Shown: piece by piece, positions 52,064-64,000 of the stretch
Layout: each line of letters opens with the position of its first letter
How positions within the stretch are numbered: the first letter of the stretch is position 1
DNA from: Takashimella koratensis
Lineage: Eukaryota > Basidiomycota > Tremellomycetes > Trichosporonales > Tetragoniomycetaceae
Length of the DNA stretch: 64,000 nucleotides
Reading direction: 5' to 3'
Assembly (NCBI GenBank): GCA_003116875.1
Contig: BCKT01000001.1
Span: forward strand, 883,763-947,762
The notes under the pieces: model-generated
Database searches by the model: none
Told to the model about the DNA's origin: nothing
The model's input: the letters and a program-made list of their open reading frames with translations, nothing else
Program-made: the position numbers and the translations under genes

Positions 52064-55000
52064 GAGTGGGGAGTGGGGTGGGGTGGGGTGGGGTGGAGCG
52101 AGGTGCGGATGTGGTGGTTTTGTACCTGTCTGGTTTCCTGTCTTGACCAGTCGTGTCAAGAGTCGGTCAGGAGAGAAGGGAGGGTGGGATGGAGGTGGGT
52201 GAGGGTGGTGGAGAGGAGGTGGATGGAAACAACAATTTTTGCGGTGAGCGGTATAAGAGGTGAGGTGAGTGGGGTGGGTGTGCTCGGGGGAGGAGCTCAG
52301 CCAGTGAGGACTAGGTAGTTTCTGTGGATGCATTCCTTTCCTCGTTCCCTTGTTTCCTCCGCTTGCCTCTTCGCTCATCCCTCCCCCTCAGCCAATGACC
52401 ATCCTGGCATTTCAGCCACGTGAGGTCAACTCGTCATAAAAACCGAATCCGCCGATAAACCCCGACCAACCTCAGCACCACACGTCATTTAAACGGCGGG
52501 TTATCATACTCACAGCGTAGGAGAAAGACGGCCGCTTTGCGCCGAAACGCACAGTCGGGCCGAAGGGGTAATAAAGAAACGCGACAGGGTGTGATTAAAG
52601 CCGGTTTCAATCGGCCGCGGTTCATCGGTAGTAGTCTCCAGGGAAGCAGTCAAGTTTCAATAACAACAACGACCCACCCAGTCCGGTACACATCACCACG
52701 AGGCATTCATCCTCATCGTCTAGCTCAAGTCTGCTCCTTGCTTTCCTTTTGTACTCGTCGACATGGCTACCAACCATCCATTCAGACAATGAGCGCTGAC
52801 CACGAGGCTGATGATGGCTAGATACACCCACGCCCCGCCTTTCGTCAAACACGGCGATACCGCACACCTGTCACGCCCTAGCTCCCACGTCCACGTCCAC
52901 TACCTACTGCCCCGTGCCCCAAGGCGGGCCTGTCGAGCCCATCAGCATATACTAATCCCCCACTCATCCAATCCCAACTAATTCGGACAGACTCCACCGA
53001 CTCCAATGACGGAGTGATGGGCGAGAGCGTTACCGTCACGCTCGGCCACGCCATTAACATGCCTCTCGCGGATATGTGTATTGAGGATAGGAACGCCCTG
53101 ACTCGCGCTTCGTCGTTGCTTCTGATCCTCTCCTCCTCCGCTTACCTACTCCCGCGGACCCCTGACGCGCTCTAGCCGCTTGGACACGCCGACGTGATCA
53201 CCTGCGAGGCATCGGGCCGGTCAAGAAGCTTCAGGCAGGTAGCAAGTAGGCAGGGTAGGACGGACAGAATCACGACCTAGCCATCGCCTCGCCCCAGCGC
53301 TGATCATTTTACCTCGTTGTCTGATCAGATCACACTGCAATCTTTGCCTGGTCCTCGTCGCCTCGTTGCCCGCGTCCCTCTTCTGCCCTACCCCTTGCCC
53401 CTGCCCATCTGCCCCTGCCCATCTGCCCCTGCCCAATCGCCTCAAGTCCTATTCCACCGCCCGACATCGCCGCAGCCTACGAGGCCCGACCAGACTACCC
53501 CTGCTACCGCAAAAGTTGTTCCCTCGAGACATCCGGAAAAAGATCCTCTACGAATGCGGTGCACTTTGCCGCCCCATTTCTCTCCCTTCCAGAAGCCAGA
53601 ACCGCAATCAACTAAGCTTGAGACGGCTGCTGAGCAAACCAGAAGCGATACGGTCGTCTCCCTCCTTTAACGGAGAGGAGGCGTAGGCGAGGTCTGTGGC
53701 TGGCGATGAGGGAGGAAGGGAAGGGAAGATGAAGCTCGTGGGGTGTTTGTCGTCGGGGTTTCGGTTGAGAGAAGGGATTTGGTAACCGCCCTCGCCTGTT
53801 CATCGCCAACACGTCCTTCTCGTGTGCTTACTCGGGATAGTCCGCATCGCACTGGCCTTGGCCGCTTCTCCTCTTACCCGTCGTCCCTCCCTTCTTATTT
53901 TCCCCCCCTCCCATCACACACGCGTTTCCTCGGCTTAGCTGGCGGTCCGAGTCACCTAGCGTCAGTTCAGCTCGACGAAACTGTATACAAAAACCCCAAT
54001 CTCCACGTCAACCCGGCGGCAACATTTTCCCAATTCCCAATTTCTCACAACTTCTCACCTTTTTGCCTTTGCAACTCTTCACCACCCCACCACTTTGTCA
54101 CTCCCCCGTCTCTTTCCTCCTCCTTCGCATCACTTGCTCCATCTCTTCGCTCTTCGCTTGATACCTCGCATCGACTCGTTCATTGCTTCGATTCCCGCAA
54201 TCATTATCCCATCTGCTCATTGTCTTCCCTTGCTTCGGCTTGTGCCTGAGTCCATCACGCGGTTCGCAACTGTCTTGTCTTCTGTTCTCATCGTGCCTAC
54301 GTCTCGTCTCTGATCGTATCCGTATCCACTCCCGTCTGTTTCGACCCGACTCTTGTTACGTCTCGTTCTCGCAGTATCGGCTTGGTCTCATTTCTTTCTC
54401 GCTCTCGTTTTCGACTTATCGTTCACGTCTTGTCTCTTTGTTCGGCCACTTGATCTAGCTCGTCTCCGTTCGTATCGCCCGTCTCACTCCATTGTCCAGC
54501 TCGTTCATCACCAACTTGGTGGCTTTTTTTTGTTCAACTGCCACTATCATCATCCCCTGAGAGCCTCGTCTTGCCACTCTGCATCGACACCTGGTCTCTC
54601 TTCGTGCATCTGGTCTCCTTGTGCTGTGCTTTGTCGTTTGATCACTAGCATTGCACCATTGTACCAACTCAGTCTACGACCGCCGCTATCGCCGTCGTAC
54701 CACTGTCATCCAGCCTCCCCCACCCCACCCATCCCCAAAGGCACCCCGCGTACCACCGGCCAGGTCCGCCGCTTTTGATCGCTCGAGGTTGAAAAACGGG
54801 GTTCACGGTTCACCGCATCAAACACGCCCCATCAAATCCACACAAAAAAGACAGGTAGCGGACCCTGTTGACGCCCCTTTCTGTGATACTTGTCGTGAGT
54901 AGCATTGTCCTTGTCTTCACCTTCTCTTTTCTCACACTTGTCATTGCTTCTCACCCACGACCCATCCACCTTCTCTCCTCTCACGCCATATCTCCCACCA

Positions 55001-55248
55001 TGATCAACGTGATCACCTTGTTCCCCTCTCCCCCTCTCTGTCTGCCTCCGATCCTGCCCCTGCCCCTGTCCCTGTCCCATCACTCCCTCGTCCAGTCGCT
55101 GACTCTTTTCTGTGCCCCGACCGCAACCCCTCGTTTCGATACTGCCTCTTGTCCTTTCTTCTCCTCTCTCTCTCAACACCTATTGTGCGCTCCTCCCCTC
55201 CTTGTCCTCCCCACCCGATGATCATAGTGACATCGTTCAAACCTTGTG
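52064..55248. other. Long upstream region of the bHLH gene
   Basis: 3.2 kb without a supportable gene, shared between the aconitase promoter (GTGGGG repeats near 52068-52095) and the bHLH gene. Three near-identical ctgcccatctgcccc units lie at about 53399-53432. From about 53780 to 55240 the plus strand is strongly C/T-rich, as in long 5' leaders of fungal transcription-factor genes. No upstream exon could be proven. Confidence 0.45.
53399..53432. repeat. Short tandem repeat of cctgcccatctgcc units
   Basis: Two to three copies of a roughly 15-bp unit (cccctgcccatctgc) occur in tandem in the upstream region of the bHLH gene. Confidence 0.75.
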
Positions 55249-56996
55249 ATGAGCTACTCGCCAGTCGCTTCGCCAGTTTTCCAAATCACGACCTTTGACG
55301 ACCCCTTCGACCACAACTTTTCATGTAAGTCTATCTCTCACTTGCCCCAACGCTATCCCACCTCTACATTCCATCCATCGTCCTTTCATCTTTTCACTTT
55401 ATCCTTTCCCCCACTTCACCACCTCCTTTTCATCACCACCCACCCTTGCTGACGTGAATCCTTCCCAACGGACTCTGCAGTCATCGATACCGATTACGCG
55501 TTCGACCTGTTAGCCAGCCCGTTTGCCAAGAAGAGTCCGCTGCCCGATATGTCTGGTGAAGAGAGTTCTGCGCCACCGTCCAACAGGGACGACGCGAGCA
55601 GCGACGTGGCCCAGCCTCACTTCAACGTCCCAGGTATGTTACTGGCTGCCATTTGCTTGAGGATCCATACAGCTGACATGACCCAGCGTCGTCATTCTCA
55701 CTGTCACCCCTGTCGCTCGCCGAGGCCGGTGTAACCATGACCTCAGGGTCGATGCTAGACAGCCCTCCGCCGCCGATGATCCCAGACTCGACGTTCCCGT
55801 ATTCGTCAAGTATGAGCTACTCGCAGCCATCCATGGGTTTCTACCACCCTTACGCCCGGAACAGTAAGTCCGCTCCCCTTCCCCAACTTCCACCCAAAGC
55901 CTCAGCTCACACCCCTCAGTGCAAATCTCATCACGATCCCCTCCTACACCCATGTCCCTGCCACTATCGTCATCGCCACCTGGCTCGGCCGGTTCTCACC
56001 ATAACCACTCTCCACACGGGATCAGCCCCTCCATCGTGACTCCCATGACCAACCTCTCCCCCGCGTCCGAAGCTGGCGTGCTCGGGTGGGGCTACTCTCC
56101 GCCTTACGGCCACCCTTTGCCGCCACCGCCTATCGTCCCTAGCATGGCAATGGTCTCGGGTTTCCCGTACCCGATACATCCACCGCCCATGTCCCCGCGT
56201 CCACCGAGACCGCCGCTCAAGATCCTCGCCAAGTCCAAGAACCGGGCGAGCGAACACGACTTGGCAGGAAAAGACGGCGACGACGAAGAGCTCCAAGACC
56301 TCGAAGATGAGCCGATGGACGGTGGCGCTCTCGGATTCCGCCCAGAGTAAGTCAAACCCCAACTGCCAACTGCCACATCCACGAGCTGACCCGCCTCAGA
56401 CTGGACGAGCAGATCCCAGCCAAGCCCGAAGCAATCCGACGCGCCCGTATCGAGTCGGAACAGGTAAGCTCAAACTCTTTCAACCTCCCCTTACCCACTC
56501 ACCAATCCACCTTCTCCCAAACCTGTTTTGCCCCGGTCTCGGAATAATACTGTGACGAGACAGGATGCCGATACTTTTTTTTTTCCCTCTCTTTCACCCC
56601 ATCGCAGAAAAAACGGCTGACCGCGATGTGGCAGAGGCGGAGGACAGAGCTCAGGCAAGGGTTTGATCGTCTACGCGACGCCCTGCCTGCGTCCAACCAA
56701 CGCGCCTCTAAAGCCACCCTCCTCGACCGAGGTGAGTAAAGTGTGGCGATATTGATGGGGTATGAGCTGATCAGAGGATAGCCGTCGCCCATGTACAGTC
56801 GATCGAGGCGGCAAACAGGTATCTCGTCCAGCAGAACGAGAGCCTCGCCAAGCAGTGCGAGGAGTTGCGGCGGTGAGCTCAGTCCTTAGTGTAACTTGTA
56901 TGCGTCGAGCTGACATTGTCCAGTACCAACCAGCAGCTCGTCGCGACGATGGCGGCCAGATCAACGGGCTCGAGCCCCTCCGCCCCGCCGTCTTAA
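55249..56996 (+). CDS. Basic helix-loop-helix transcription factor
   Basis: Eight exons: 55249-55324, 55481-55633, 55687-55863, 55920-56346, 56400-56463, 56608-56731, 56782-56872, 56924-56996, closing to 394 residues. The C-terminal quarter is the DNA-binding domain: basic region RRARIESEQKKRLTAMWQRR, helix 1 RTELRQGFDRLRDALP, loop ASNQRASKATL, and helix 2 LLDRAVAHVQSIEAANRYLV. A short zipper-like extension (NESLAKQCEELRR) follows. The glutamate of the basic region (ESEQ context) fits E-box recognition. The first 270 residues are Ser/Pro-rich, with an FDDPFDHNF acidic-aromatic start and an acidic DGDDEELQDLEDE patch. It forms homo- or heterodimers by family knowledge; the target genes are unknown. 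A pyrimidine-rich upstream region suggests a long 5' leader. Confidence 0.9.
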
Positions 56997-58976
56997 GGTG
57001 GGCGTGCTCATGCCCATTTTGTTTACCGCAGCCTACTGACACTCTCCAGGCCATTCTGTGAATCCTTGTGCACACTCTTCGTTCCGGGCGTTCTCTTCAT
57101 CTCGACACCCCACACTCATCTCTGTGTTCATCACCCTTGTTCTGGCCCACATCGACAACCCGAAGCGAGCATCCTGCTCATCGGCACTCATTGTACGCAC
57201 GACACCGCTTGCACGCATTCAGCATATCGATCGTTTCGTTTTCTCGTGATTCCCTTCATCGTGACCCGTCGACACCTCTTGCGATATACACGACCATCCT
57301 TCCTTGCTCTGGCATTTGATCTCGACCTGTTGAATGATCTCTATACTCATGCCTTGAACACGCGTGCGACCGCCCACCTAAGCCCAACCCGATCGACCTC
57401 AACCGTCCGACATGTGCCACACTCAAATGCTCAAGATAGCGAGGTCTCGGCTGGATGGCCTTTGGACGAGAAGGGGTCGACTCTCTCTTCGTCCTCGGTC
57501 TTCCGAACCTCGTTGCTCCCGACACGCCTCGAGCTTTAATCGTCAGTGACGTCTTCGCTCTTCGGCATCTCGGCTGGATCTTGAGCAGTCATCATCTCAC
57601 CCGCCTCCGCACCGATACTCGAACCCGACCCATCCGAACCGCCTCGCACGTAGCAGCTCGAACCGCTCCGAGGGCGTCGAGACTACCCACTGTTGCTTGT
57701 CGATCCCGACCTTGCGCAGACATTCTACCCAGGACCGGTCCCTTGGTAGAACGACAGGCGCAAGTATCTGACGACGATGGACGTGCACCAGGACAATGAC
57801 GGGGACATCTTTGGCCGAGCCTGGCTGTCTCCTATCCCTCTCTCTTCCTCGAGATTGACTCTTGACGATGCGTTCCAAAAGGTAGCAGCCCACTTCTCGT
57901 CACCGCTCTCACAGTCTGTGACTCTTGAGGCCGTACGAGTGGTTACCTGTTGCTTCTCCCACTTCCCAACATCTCCCTCTCCCTCTGCATATCTACCCAA
58001 AGTCAGTGTAGAGCACGATGACCGACCGAGTCGGGGGGTAGATTCGACCCGGTGTCGCAGAGGTGAAGGAAGGGAGTGAGAGTTGGACCTTTTGGTTCAG
58101 ACGCCAAGGTTCGATGGATGAACAAGACTGGCTGCCTATGTTCAACCTCGACCTTGGTCTCGACTCATTCGCGTAGATTAGAACCCACAATCTTAACCTC
58201 CCCAACACGACTTTACTCCTCTTTTCTGAAAATCCTCCTCCTTCCCACGCACGCACGCGCTCAAGACCGAGTACCCTTCGCCCTGCTCTTGTAAATAACT
58301 CTCGCGTTTTCGATATACCATCCACCCGTGGCTCTTTTCGTGTCGATACCGCCGCGTGCCCGCCCAACCACCGCTCAGGTCCACCTACCATCGTCCCTTG
58401 CTCCTTCCCGTTTTGGTTCAGATCTTGTGTTGAGTTTCTCTATCTTGTGTACCACCTTGCGCCTCGGTTCAGTTTACGACCCACCACGATCATTGACGAA
58501 CCTCCTCCCACGTAACCCGCCCGGTTCCAGTATATACCACTTGAATGCAATGTTGTCAACCCTGTGCTCTATCCCGAGCCCCTGCCTTTGTTTCATGGCC
58601 TGGATGATGAAACATGATGTAAGTAGGTGAGGAGAAGAACGCAAGCCGAATGCTCTGCATGCTTGTTGAATATGCTTTGAGGCCAACGGAGTGGATTACG
58701 ATATAACTGCTTGGAGAAACGAGACGAAAAGAGTGAGGTCAAAAGAGAGAGAGAGAGTGAGAGAAAATGTGAAAAGAAATAGGTGAAAGGGAAACAACGA
58801 AGAGGCTAGCGATAAAAATGGCTTAGGAGGACTAATCGATACGGTTCTACTTCAATTACCATGAAGCTGTAGCTATAGTATGCGGCCGGTCCCCCCTCCT
58901 CATGGGCGACACCACGGACAGGAGATGTCAACGCCAAGTCTACATCAGGCCGTTGACGGTGTTTCTGACTCGGAAT
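56997..58976. other. Convergent intergenic region between the bHLH gene and NPC2
   Basis: 2 kb of C/T-rich plus-strand sequence with multiple overlapping short frames, none with splice support. It includes a gagaga run near 58747-58762. It may contain the bHLH 3' UTR or a noncoding RNA; nothing specific is seen. Confidence 0.45.
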
Positions 58977-60319
58977 CTAGTTGAGCTCTCCGGGCTTCTT
59001 CATCTGCGATAACAAGTCAGTAACGCGATGAAGACCAGGGAGGCAAGCGGTTTGTTGTGGGAGAAAAAGAGGATTGAGATAGGACGGAGATACGTACAAA
59101 GTCGACAAAGAGGTCAAGGCAGATCATGTCGGCGTCATCGACGGTGTAACCCCGGATAGCGACGGAGAACTTGGCTATAGGAGTAGTCAGTAATGACCTC
59201 AAAGATAAGAGGACCTCATCACCTGATCACCACATCTCAATATGATCATTCACAGTGCCACAGCAGCACAAAGCCAGGACTAAACGTACCTCGGGGGATC
59301 TCCTTGGGGAGCTCGACAGTCTGGCTGACACTGTAAGGGCCCGGAGCGACAGGGCACTGGACCGTGGCGTTGGCGTTACGGCTAACCATCGGTACAAGTC
59401 AGCCAGTCATCCACGAGATGGTCATAGATCAAAGTAAGGTGAATGGAGATGACGAGAAAAGATGACAATCCGCTAGTCAGGCGAGATAAGGGACAAGTAG
59501 AGAAAGGAGAGGCGTTGAGAAAGGGACGAGGAAAGAGACGACTTACGCTTCTTCGCAGACGTCGAAACGTTTCTGGAGAAGCTTGATGAGGCCCAGTTTG
59601 ACAGTGACGTCGGCGTAGGCACCCTCCTGTGTGATGAAGCGGTTGGAGAGGTGAGATGGGGACGATGATGGAGCGGGAGGTGGGTAGCATGTTAGCGTGT
59701 GTTAATTAAGACGATCGGGTGGGGGTTGTAGGAGAGGGTTGTTGTGAGCGTGCAGAGGGACTCGGGACATGTTTGAGGACGGAAATGAAACGACTGTAGA
59801 GCTGGTTTCGCAAATCCGAAGACGGAAGAGTACTGATATAGAGTCCAAACTCACCTCGATGATCTCGAGGACGTCAGCCTCGACGCTGACAGTCATGTTG
59901 GCTCCGGGCTTGGGCGGGTCAGGGGAGACCTTGATCGAGCGAATCTGGCTGCGGGAATGTCAGGGGACGAAGTGGGATTGGGAGGATATAGACCAGGGGG
60001 AAGGAGAGTAAGGGTGAAGCTCACATTGCGTCCGAGGCGAGACCTAGATGAGGACACAGGTCAGTAACTATAGTCAAAGGGCGGCGGACCAAAGAGAAGG
60101 AGGGAGGAGAATAGATGAGGCGAGGGGGCGAAGGGGTTGGAGGTGGAAGAGGAGAGAAGGAAGATGACACTCACCGCAGTCGGTGTAGGACCAAGCATCC
60201 ATGGTATGGACGCCGCTATCGCTCCCCGCAGCGAGGTTGAAGACGTCTGCCGCGAGGTTGGGAACAGACAGCGCCGACGCGCACGCAGCGAGCAGAGGGA
60301 GGGCGAGAGCGAAGCGCAT
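58977..60319 (-). CDS. NPC2: Secreted/vacuolar ML-domain lipid-transfer protein (NPC2-like)
   Basis: Seven exons: 60319-60175, 60043-60025, 59948-59855, 59626-59547, 59381-59290, 59174-59098, 59003-58977, closing to 177 residues. The N-terminus MRFALALPLLAACASALS is a signal peptide. The mature protein has the ML (MD-2-related lipid recognition) pattern: WSYTDCG, IRSIKVSPDPPKPGANMTV, LGLIKLLQKRFDVCEEA, QCPVAPGPYSVSQTVELPKE and a Cys near DDADMICLDLFVDF. These Cys would form the conserved disulfides. The family includes yeast Npc2, which hands sterols to Ncr1 in the vacuole, and the fungal PG/PI transfer proteins. Exon 2 carries 19 nt. Which lipid is bound cannot be read from sequence. Confidence 0.94.
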
Positions 60320-60989
60320 GGTTGGTGAGGGGGGTGGGGGAGAGAGGGTGAGAGATGGGTGAGGTAGGAGGTATGAGCAGTGGGTTATGAGATGGGAGAC
60401 AGTAGCTAGGTTGCCACTGAACAGTGAAAGGGGTGATGATGCGATTCAATGCAGTGAGTGGCTCGATGGGGGATGGAGAGATAGCCAGTAACCGGAGAAA
60501 GGGGGATATTACAATTGGGGATTAGGGTTAGGTTGACCCGGGATTACGAAATACCGACCAGTGGGTTAATTGGAGGTTCCAGATCTTCAAATCGTCATGG
60601 GGTGTGCGTGTAATTGCCCCTTCAGGTGAATCCTACCATTGGTGGCAAGTGGCAAGCAAGTCTAGGATGTTGGGCCAAGGTGTGGGGAGGTCTTGGCTTG
60701 GGTCAGTGACACCTGTGAGTATCCTCGTCTCCTAGCTCATTGGTTCTCTGGACCGCTGGTGCCCTCGTACACCTGTCATGCTTCGTATGGGAACGACCAT
60801 CCCATAGCAGGACCTCTTCTTATTCGGACCCAAAGCAACAGCCTATATCTTGGGTCACTTTCCCAACTAGGCGTGTGTGAATAATTGCATATGTCTTGTT
60901 GTCTTCTTACATCCTTGAAATTGAAGAAATGCCACTACTCAAACCATGCGCATACCACTACCTCATCAACCTTCTCTGCCCTAGTCTGA
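60320..60989. other. Upstream region of NPC2
   Basis: 0.67 kb spacer between NPC2 and the next minus-strand gene. Near 60515-60530 is ggggattagggttagg, a short telomere-like match. No gene. Confidence 0.45.
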
Positions 60990-62546
60990 CTACTTCTTGT
61001 TACCCTTCTCATCGACGATACCGGCCTCCTGGAGAGCCTGCTGCAACAGCTTGGCGACAGAGGGACTGAACTGCTCGACCTGGTTGACGAGGTCCTTGGG
61101 TTCACCGGGGAGAGTCTTGGCAGCGAGTTGGAGCTTGCTCTTGACTTGATTAGCCTGAGGTGGGTCAGCAAATACAGGCCACAAAAGGTTTTAGTTGCAC
61201 AGGATGTGAACACAAGGATCGCAGCGCTTACAGTTTCCTCAGCGTTGACTTTCCCGTCTTCGGCCTTGCTCTTGAGCCAGCTCTCGATCGTGTCCGCAGG
61301 GAGGCCGGCCTTGTTCGCTGCCTCCTTGAGCTGCTTGACAAGGTCGTCGACGTCGGCAGGTGCGGCTGAGAAGGATAACCATCAGTACAAACTTTCTTCA
61401 CTTTCTCCCTAGTCCCTTCTGCCGACTTCTCCAACGTCCTAGGCGTTCGTATTTACCACTCCACACCTCTCTCAGCACTCACCATCTTTGAGACCCTTGA
61501 GCAAAGCATCACCCTTGCTCTTGCCGTCCTTCTTGGCCTTGTCGACCTCGGCGAGAACCTTGGACGCAGCCTTCTCGACCTCCTTGAGCTGTTCCTCGCC
61601 AATCTCCTTGGCCTTGGAGACGAGCTTCTCGATATCTTCCTTGCTTGGCATCTGCCCGACGAGGAACTGCAGGGAAAGATGGAGAGATGGTTATCAGCGA
61701 GACACTCCAGCATTACCCATAACAACCTTTCACCTGTTGACTCTCCTCGTGCCAACTCACGTCAATAGCCTGCTGGGCCTTGTCTCCAAACTCCGATTTG
61801 AGGTCCTGAGCGAGCGCCTTCCAATCCACATCCTGCGCCTTCCCCTTGGCGTCCTTGAGCTTTGCCTCGACCTTCTCCACAATCCGCTTCACGTCATCCC
61901 CACCAACTTTCTTCACTTCGTCGAGGACACCAGCAAGGTCCTTGTCCTTGAGGTTGGAGAGGAAACCGTTGATACCGCCGGGCTGGTTGGCAATTTGGGT
62001 GTAGAGCGCCAACGCCCCGGGAGGGAGCATGGATTTGGCGAGACCAGCGTACTGTTGTGCGTAGTCACCCTAGACCCGTGGTTAGCGTATAGTCGCAAGG
62101 AGACATGGAGAAGAAACAGAAGCAGTAAAAATCCAGCTACTCATCACTCACCAAACCAGCAGCCTGGTCCTTGGCCGACCCGATCGCCTGGTGTGTAACC
62201 GCCGCGACGTCACGGACAGGCTTGAGGTAGTAGAAGCCGCCAGCACCGAGAGCCGCGATCGCAGCGAGGACAATGTACATTTGACCACCACCGCCGTTCC
62301 CGCCCGACGACGGAGGGGGAGGAGGAGGAGTTTGGGCGTCGGCAAAGGTGCGGCGGAAGGCGACGGGGCGCTGCGAGGCGCGGACCGCGGGCCGCTGTGG
62401 AGTGTGAGCGCGAGTCAAGGTAGGGACGGGGGTGGGAGGGGGTGGGAGTGGGTGCAGGAGGGAGCGAGAGGAGGTGTGAGCGTAGGGATGACACTTACGA
62501 TAGCGCTACGGCGAGCGAGAGAGGTGGCTGAACGAAGAGCGGACAT
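60990..62546 (-). CDS. Mitochondrial membrane-anchored coiled-coil (LEA-like) protein
   Basis: Six exons: 62546-62499, 62394-62152, 62069-61761, 61666-61483, 61365-61232, 61154-60990, closing to 360 residues. The N-terminus MSALRSATSLARRSAI continuing RPAVRASQRPVAFRRTFADA is an Arg/Ser-rich mitochondrial presequence. A Pro/Gly linker is followed by one membrane segment (MYIVLAAIAALGAGGFYYL). The rest is charged and helical with repeated Lys/Ala/Glu/Asp units (KVEAKLKDAKGKAQDVDW, KLVSKAKEIGEEQLKEVEKA), like LEA or apolipoprotein-type amphipathic helices. I do not recognise a named family. An inner-membrane-anchored stress or cristae-related role is possible by analogy only. The gene structure is well supported. 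Confidence 0.85.
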
Positions 62547-64000
62547 GGTGATTGTGAGAGATGAGTGAGGGTGCGAGTGAGAGAAACAGTTAAGAGTCAA
62601 TGCTGAGGTCAGAAATTATGAGGTAGCTGGGGGTTAGAGCAAAGTCACTGGTTATATGATGTAGCCGCACGTTTAATGCTCATCGGTTGACGATTCCCGC
62701 TTTCTACAGTCCATGTCATAACTCAGGAACCACGCGGTGATGTCATTCCTAACAAGTTCTGGAACCCCCGACCAAGTCGATGGATGATTCATTCCAAACC
62801 TCTTGGTCATGGCTTGTTAGCGGGTAGATTGAAGTCAGTTGGACCAAGACGAGACAGAGCTATACCTGCGAGTTGATCATAGATGGTATGGGTGTAGAGG
62901 GAGGTTATACGTCAGGTCGCGATGGTGGGTACGTGTTTGTGCATATATGGCTTTCCTTACAGTGCGGGGGAATTATGGAGATAGCCGGAGTTGAGAAAAT
63001 TTCGATTCAGAGGTAAAAGACACACTCGCTTTAGCTTGCTCTTGGTGGTGATGGTGGTCGCGAGTAGACGGATGCAACATCACACAACTGGTGAGCGACC
63101 CTCCAGACTGTGCTCAGGCACCAAGAGTCTATCGACAGGTCCGACGATGCATGTTGTGTCACGAAGAAGAGAAGAGTGCGCCTTGCTCTCGTTGCCTTGT
63201 CGCTTGATCGGCCTTGAGCCCAGTCTGTCAACCTCGTATCAATACCTTCCCGTCTCCTACTGACACTCCCCCCTCCTACCCTCTTCCCTTGCCGCCTCCG
63301 ACCCTCGCGTCCAAACGTCCGTCCCACTCCACGCTGGCCGAGCTCCCGGGCACGCCAGCAAATCAACGAACCCCAAACGCAAGGGTTCATGACCGAATTC
63401 GAAACGCCACATACGACAACGAGGGACGCAACGTAGCGCCACACCTAAAACACACCACCCACCCACCACCCACATTGTCACCCTGCGGACGCACACGCCT
63501 GTCCCGCGCCCACTCGAGTCATCGTGCACCCGCATCAAAGCGACATACGACCCTACCGTAAAGCACACCGTGTGAGGACAGGCATCCGGGAAAGAGACGA
63601 CGGGTTCAGCGCAAAACCACACGGAGCTTTGGTTGCGATCGGAGCCGAGTAAGGGCCAGTGTGTCACTGAAAAAAGACCTAATTAGCATCCGGCGAGCGT
63701 TGCCTCGTCCTCCCCCTCCACCATCACCAGCCACCACCGCGCAGACGCAGGGAAGCCAAAGCAGCAAACCACAGCCAAGACCGTCGTCAACTGCCCCTTC
63801 ACTCGCCCCACCTCGTTGGTGACTGTACTCCGACGCCACCAGGTCCCTTCCTCGAGGGTCCAGGGTTGTTTACTCCAGCTCGCTCTCTGCCTTCTCCCCC
63901 ATCTGTAGAGTTTGCCTGCGGTGCCTCGACCCTCGTCCCTCTCTGCCGACATCGCGCTGTTCCAACCCCTGTCCCTCGAATTCCGACCCCCCAAACCCTG
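62547..64000. other. Right-end region without a supportable gene
   Basis: 1.45 kb up to the window edge. Open frames on both strands are low-complexity and overlapping. The last 500 bp is C-rich and may be a leader of a gene beyond the edge. Confidence 0.45.

Noticed and set aside
57066..57799. Plus-strand frames after the bHLH stop
   Set aside because: Several overlapping frames of equal quality, rich in His/Thr/Ser/Arg, no splice model and no domain; probably 3' UTR.
60515..60530. Short telomere-like ggattagggttagg
   Set aside because: There is only about one and a half repeat units; too short to be an interstitial telomere.
1..64000. tRNA, rRNA, CRISPR array, prophage or complete transposable element
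   Set aside because: I saw no convincing tRNA B-box context, no repeat-spacer array, no transposase or reverse transcriptase motifs and no long terminal repeats. Covariance and repeat searches were not possible here.

Overview
This window is nuclear DNA from a fungus. Nearly every gene is split by short spliceosomal introns (about 40-60 nt, GTRAGT donor, CTRAC-like branch site, YAG acceptor). The housekeeping genes are of fungal type (GOT1, APE4, RPN5, MAK32, HAP2/NF-YA, PRM10-like), and a GT90 protein resembles the capsule xylosyltransferase Cxt1. Together these point to a basidiomycete yeast, most likely of class Tremellomycetes (Cryptococcus/Trichosporon relatives). That placement is inferred from gene content and intron style; no search was run. 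One N inside a poly-C tract shows this is assembled draft sequence. All exon boundaries were read by eye and checked for frame closure.

Layout. 0-15 kb: PRM10-like transporter (cut by the left edge), GOT1, a hypothetical protein, ribosomal eS17 (RPS17), aspartyl aminopeptidase (APE4), pseudouridine synthase CBF5. 15-16.4 kb: mitoribosomal mS23. 16.4-22.8 kb: a head-to-tail array of seven tiny three-exon genes on the minus strand. 23.4-38.9 kb: delta-12-type fatty acid desaturase, YVH1 phosphatase, ATP synthase OSCP (ATP5), HAP2, MAK32-like PfkB protein, proteasome subunit RPN5. 39-44.6 kb: accessory stretch with small MGFF proteins and a small Gly/Trp-tailed protein. 45.7-52 kb: GT90 glycosyltransferase and mitochondrial aconitase. 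55-62.6 kb: bHLH transcription factor, NPC2/ML lipid-transfer protein, and a mitochondrial membrane-anchored coiled-coil protein.

The most unusual content is the 16.4-22.8 kb array. Every predicted protein begins M-G-x-x-x-S-K/R, the classical N-myristoylation signal. Five of the seven (18.3-22.7 kb) share one architecture: a short first exon, a 14-nt second exon of fixed phase, and a third exon encoding an SQRRR/QRR-type basic stretch followed by a long Gly tail with interspersed Cys and, in some copies, His. Four of these five carry R-L-R-G-G-C at the end of exon 1, with LRLRGG in three, identical to the last six residues of ubiquitin. I do not recognise this family. Two further small minus-strand genes (39.9 and 42.6 kb) encode related MGFF proteins with a nearby Cys, and a third (43.9 kb) has a 14-nt exon of the same phase as the array. 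The window may therefore hold a wider set of lineage-specific, lipid-anchored small proteins.

Mitochondrial and translation functions are well represented (eS17, CBF5, mS23, OSCP, aconitase, HAP2). ATP5 and HAP2 are divergently transcribed, as are RPS17/APE4 and CBF5/mS23.
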